NCBI RefSeq assembly: GCF_030157465.1
Contig: NZ_JAOAUU010000056.1
Coordinates: 1 to 60,079 of the forward strand
Reading direction: 5' to 3'
Length of the DNA stretch: 60,079 bases
DNA from: Zoogloea sp.
GTDB taxonomy: Bacteria; Pseudomonadota; Gammaproteobacteria; Burkholderiales; Rhodocyclaceae
The notes under the pieces were generated by a model that searched no databases, had not been told where the DNA came from, and saw only the letters and a list, made by a program, of their open reading frames with translations. Below are positions 56,073-60,079 of this stretch, in pieces (position 1 is the stretch's first letter; every line of letters starts with the position of its first letter). The position numbers and the translations under genes are program-made.

Positions 56073-56098
56073 AAAGGGCAGCCAAGCGGCTGCCCTTT
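56073..56098. terminator. Convergent terminator between vanZ-like and DUF2322-like genes
   Basis: Perfect 11-bp stem AAAGGGCAGCC/GGCTGCCCTTT with loop AAGC. Leftward transcripts get a seven-U tail (A run at 56069-56075); rightward transcripts only UUU. Confidence 0.85.
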
Positions 56099-56121
56099 GA
56101 GTTGCGGCCGGACGCGATGCG

Positions 56122-56439
56122 TCAGGCGGCAAACACGTGCTTCACACGCAGCGTTTCACCCCGCTCGAGCAGCCCGATCAGGCGGTCGATGTTGGGGTGC
56201 TTGCCGGGATTCAGGCGCGCATCCTCGCCATGCTCGGCAAAGATCTCGATGCCCTGCGTGGCGGCGTCCGGCGTGATGGCGCCGTGGATCTGGGCCAGGT
56301 GGTTGTACACCGCCAGCGAGCCGGCCTGGCCGGGCTTGTTCTCGATGGTGGCGACGACCTCGTCGGCCGCGTTGAGCAGCTGGATCGACGCCAGGTGGGA
56401 GACGCCCGGCAGGGTCTTGAGCTTGTCTGCAAAAGCCAT
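56122..56439 (-). CDS. DUF2322-like small protein
   Basis: 105 residues: FADKLKTLPGVSHLASIQLLNAADEVVATIENKPGQAGSLAVYNHLAQIHGAITPDAATQGIEIFAEHGEDA, then PGKHPNIDRLIGLLERGETLRVKHVFA. Soluble, no signal peptide. I associate this pattern with DUF2322, but the match is from memory. It begins 12 bp after purB on the same strand, so it is the second gene of a purB operon. Function unknown. Confidence 0.78.
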   Translation of the reverse strand: MAFADKLKTLPGVSHLASIQLLNAADEVVATIENKPGQAGSLAVYNHLAQIHGAITPDAATQGIEIFAEHGEDARLNPGKHPNIDRLIGLLERGETLRVKHVFAA

Positions 56440-56451
56440 GCTGTCAGCCCC

Positions 56452-57858
<1,407 letters not shown>

Positions 57859-57923
57859 TTACCGCCTCGGACGGCCCTGCGCCGATGATAAAATCCGTGC
57901 TCCCCAAACAGCAGTTCCCAAAC

Positions 57924-58454
57924 ATGAGCAAAGGCACGCAAACACTCGAACGTTTCATCTTCTGGAGCCGCTGGCTTCAGGCGCCCCTCTACCTCGGCCT
58001 GATCGTTGCCCAAGGCATCTACGTGTGGCTGTTCATGGCCGAACTGGGCCATCTGGTCAGCTCGGTGATCAGCTCCGGCGGTCACATCAGCGAAACCGAA
58101 ACCATGCTGGTGGTGCTCGGCCTGATCGACGTCGTGATGATCGCCAACCTGCTGATCATGGTCATCATCGGCGGCTACGAAACATTCGTTTCGCGGCTCG
58201 ACCTCGACGATCACCCGGACCAGCCCGAATGGCTGTCCCACGTGAACGCCGGCGTCCTCAAGATCAAGCTGTCGACCGCGATCATCGGCATCTCGTCGAT
58301 CCACCTGCTTAAAACCTTCATCAACGCCGCGAACATCTCCGAGCACACCATCATGTGGCAGGTGATCATTCACGTCGTGTTCCTCGTCTCCGCGTTCGCC
58401 ATGGCGCTGGTCGACAAGATGATGAACCAGACCGTTTTGCTGACAAAACACTAA
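57924..58454 (+). CDS. YqhA/UPF0114-type inner-membrane protein
   Basis: 176 residues from ATG 57924, chosen because [26 protein letters not shown] aligns with the start of YqhA; upstream in-frame starts at 57831 and 57888 lack ribosome sites too. Membrane helices [68 protein letters not shown] and [19 protein letters not shown]. The GGYETFVS motif and length match the family. Function unknown. It lies 24 bp before fumarase and is probably co-transcribed. Confidence 0.9.
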   Translation: MSKGTQTLERFIFWSRWLQAPLYLGLIVAQGIYVWLFMAELGHLVSSVISSGGHISETETMLVVLGLIDVVMIANLLIMVIIGGYETFVSRLDLDDHPDQPEWLSHVNAGVLKIKLSTAIIGISSIHLLKTFINAANISEHTIMWQVIIHVVFLVSAFAMALVDKMMNQTVLLTKH

Positions 58455-58478
58455 ACTCAAAAAGAGGGAGCTTCACCC

Positions 58479-60014
58479 ATGACTGCCATCAAACAGGAAG
58501 ACCTGATCCAGTCCGTCGCGGACGCCTTCCAGTACATCAGTTACTACCACCCGCTGGACTACATCAAGGCGCTGGGTGAAGCCTACGAGCGCGAGGAAAG
58601 CCCCGCCGCCAAGGATGCCATCGCCCAGATCCTGACCAACTCGCGCATGTCCGCCGAGGGCCACCGCCCGATCTGCCAGGACACCGGCATCGGCATGGTC
58701 TTCATCAAGGTCGGCATGCAGGTCACCTGGCCGGACGCCACCATGAGCGTCCAGCAGATGATCGACGAAGGCGTGCGTCGCGCCTACGGCAACCCGGACA
58801 ACCCCCTGCGCGCCTCGGTGCTGGCCGACCCGGCCGGTGCCCGCAAGAACACCAAGGACAACACCCCGGCGGTGGTCCACTTCGAACTCGTCCCGGGCCA
58901 CCACGTGGAAGTCATCTGCGCGGCCAAGGGCGGCGGCTCCGAAGCCAAGTCCAAGTTCGCCATGCTCAACCCGTCCGACGACCTGGTCGACTGGGTGCTG
59001 CACAAGATCCCGGAAATGGGCGCCGGCTGGTGTCCGCCGGGCATCATCGGCATCGGCATCGGCGGCACGCCCGAAAAAGCCATGCTGCTGGCCAAGGAAT
59101 CCATCATGGCGCCGGTGGACATCCATGAGCTGAAGGCCAAGGCCGCTACCGGTGCCAAGCTGACCCGCCCGGAAGAGCTGCGCCTTGAACTGATGGAAAA
59201 GATCAACGCGCTGGGCGTTGGCGCGCAAGGCCTCGGCGGCCTCACCACCGTGCTCGACGTGAAGGTGCTCGACTACCCCTGCCACGCCGCCAACCTGCCG
59301 GTGGCCCTGGTGCCCAACTGCGCCGCCACGCGTCACTGCCACTTCCACCTGGATGGCTCCGGCCCGGCCAAAATTGAGCCGCCCAAGCTCGAAGACTGGC
59401 CCGCCGTCACCTGGACGCCGGATCTCAAGTCCGCCACCCAGGTCAACCTCAACACCCTGACCAAGGAAGAAGTGGCTGCCTGGAAGCCCGGCCAGAAACT
59501 CCTCCTCAACGGCAAGATGCTCACCGGCCGCGACGCCGCCCACAAGCGCATCGCCGACATGCTGGCCAAGGGCGAAAAGCTGCCCGTCGACTTCACCAAC
59601 CGCGTGATCTACTACGTCGGCCCGGTGGACCCGGTGCGTGACGAAGTCGTCGGCCCGGCCGGCCCCACCACCGGCACCCGCATGGACAAATTCACCCGCA
59701 TGATGCTCGAGCAGACCGGCCTGATCTCGATGATCGGCAAGTCCGAGCGCGGCCCCGTCGCCATCGAGGCCATCAAGGACAACAAGTCGGCCTACCTCAT
59801 GGCCGTCGGCGGCGCCGCCTACCTGGTGGCCAAGGCCATCAAGTCGGCCAAGGTCGTCGGCTTTGCCGATCTGGGCATGGAAGCCATCTACGAGTTCGAC
59901 GTGGAAAACATGCCCGTCACCGTGGCAGTGGATTCCTCCGGCATCAGCGTGCACGAAACCGGCCCGAAGGAATGGCAGGCCAGGATCGGCAAGATTCCGG
60001 TCGTGGCGGCGTAA
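58479..60014 (+). CDS. Class I (iron-sulfur) fumarate hydratase
   Basis: 511 residues, with GAGGGAG upstream of ATG 58479. Fe-S-dependent enzyme interconverting fumarate and malate in the TCA cycle; cytosolic. Segments typical of the single-chain class I enzyme are RPICQDTGIGMVFIKVGMQV (first cluster Cys), AAKGGGSEAKSKFAML, AGWCPPGIIGIGIGGTPEKAMLLAKESIM (second), TRHCHFHLDGSGPA (third), and GPAGPTTGTRMDKF plus YLMAVGGAAYLVAKAIKSAKVVGFADLGMEAIYEF in the C-terminal domain. All three cluster cysteines are present. Full length. Oxygen-sensitive, fitting the SOD genes elsewhere in the window only loosely. Last gene of the window. Confidence 0.96.
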   Translation: MTAIKQEDLIQSVADAFQYISYYHPLDYIKALGEAYEREESPAAKDAIAQILTNSRMSAEGHRPICQDTGIGMVFIKVGMQVTWPDATMSVQQMIDEGVRRAYGNPDNPLRASVLADPAGARKNTKDNTPAVVHFELVPGHHVEVICAAKGGGSEAKSKFAMLNPSDDLVDWVLHKIPEMGAGWCPPGIIGIGIGGTPEKAMLLAKESIMAPVDIHELKAKAATGAKLTRPEELRLELMEKINALGVGAQGLGGLTTVLDVKVLDYPCHAANLPVALVPNCAATRHCHFHLDGSGPAKIEPPKLEDWPAVTWTPDLKSATQVNLNTLTKEEVAAWKPGQKLLLNGKMLTGRDAAHKRIADMLAKGEKLPVDFTNRVIYYVGPVDPVRDEVVGPAGPTTGTRMDKFTRMMLEQTGLISMIGKSERGPVAIEAIKDNKSAYLMAVGGAAYLVAKAIKSAKVVGFADLGMEAIYEFDVENMPVTVAVDSSGISVHETGPKEWQARIGKIPVVAA

Positions 60015-60079
60015 CACCAGGCGCCTGTCCCGTCCTGCTATAGCTTGACAGCCTTCGGCGTGCCGTTTCGCCGATCAGC

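Overview
The window is a high-GC chromosomal segment, most likely from a betaproteobacterium of the Rhodocyclales (Azospira/Zoogloea/Thauera-like). This is inferred from gene content, not a database match: PEP-CTERM proteins, a pcm-rhodanese-tolC operon, class I fumarase, a fimT-pilVWX-pilY1-pilE cluster and a THI-box thiC. Coding density is high and most genes form short operons. No tRNA, rRNA, CRISPR array, IS element or prophage gene was seen.

Layout. 1-911: 3' part of pgk with a strong terminator. 1114-2286: PilJ-type sensor diguanylate cyclase. 2318-3988 (minus): exported TPR protein with a C-terminal NTF2-like domain. 4265-19236: the most distinctive region, holding a PEP-CTERM protein, a 2392-residue SdrD-B-repeat surface protein (minus), an 824-bp AT-rich divergent regulatory gap, a complete type I secretion operon (ABC ATPase with cysteine-less C39-like domain, HlyD adaptor, TolC with an added NTF2-like domain) and a second PEP-CTERM protein. 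19305-23192 (minus): ubiD, tolC, rhodanese, pcm. 23318-28216 (minus): RND pump, lipoprotein adaptor and TetR repressor with a clear operator, then a YdcZ-type transporter. 29004-31539: Tat-exported Fe superoxide dismutase, flavin reductase and polysaccharide pyruvyl transferase. 32286-33689: MocR-type regulator. 33804-42118: a duplicated solute-binding protein plus hybrid histidine kinase module, flanking a luciferase-like monooxygenase; the first binding protein is a pseudogene. 42127-44335 (minus): a winged-helix-like protein and an alpha carbonic anhydrase with an N-terminal SAE-like domain. 44488-46534: TPP riboswitch and thiC. 46937-53391: type IV pilus minor pilin/PilY1 operon. 53540-56067: small membrane protein, RCK potassium channel and VanZ-like protein. 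56122-57819 (minus): DUF2322-like protein and purB. 57924-60014: YqhA-like membrane protein and class I fumarase.

How genes work together. The giant protein has no Sec signal. It has Ca-binding-type C-terminal motifs and sits divergently from a self-contained type I exporter, so it is the probable substrate. The exporter's TolC and the nearby TPR protein carry the same kind of C-terminal domain, which suggests a shared envelope function. With the diguanylate cyclase, PEP-CTERM proteins and pilus operon, the window is rich in surface attachment and biofilm functions. The paired binding-protein/kinase modules look like a periplasmic-ligand sensing system caught during duplication and decay.
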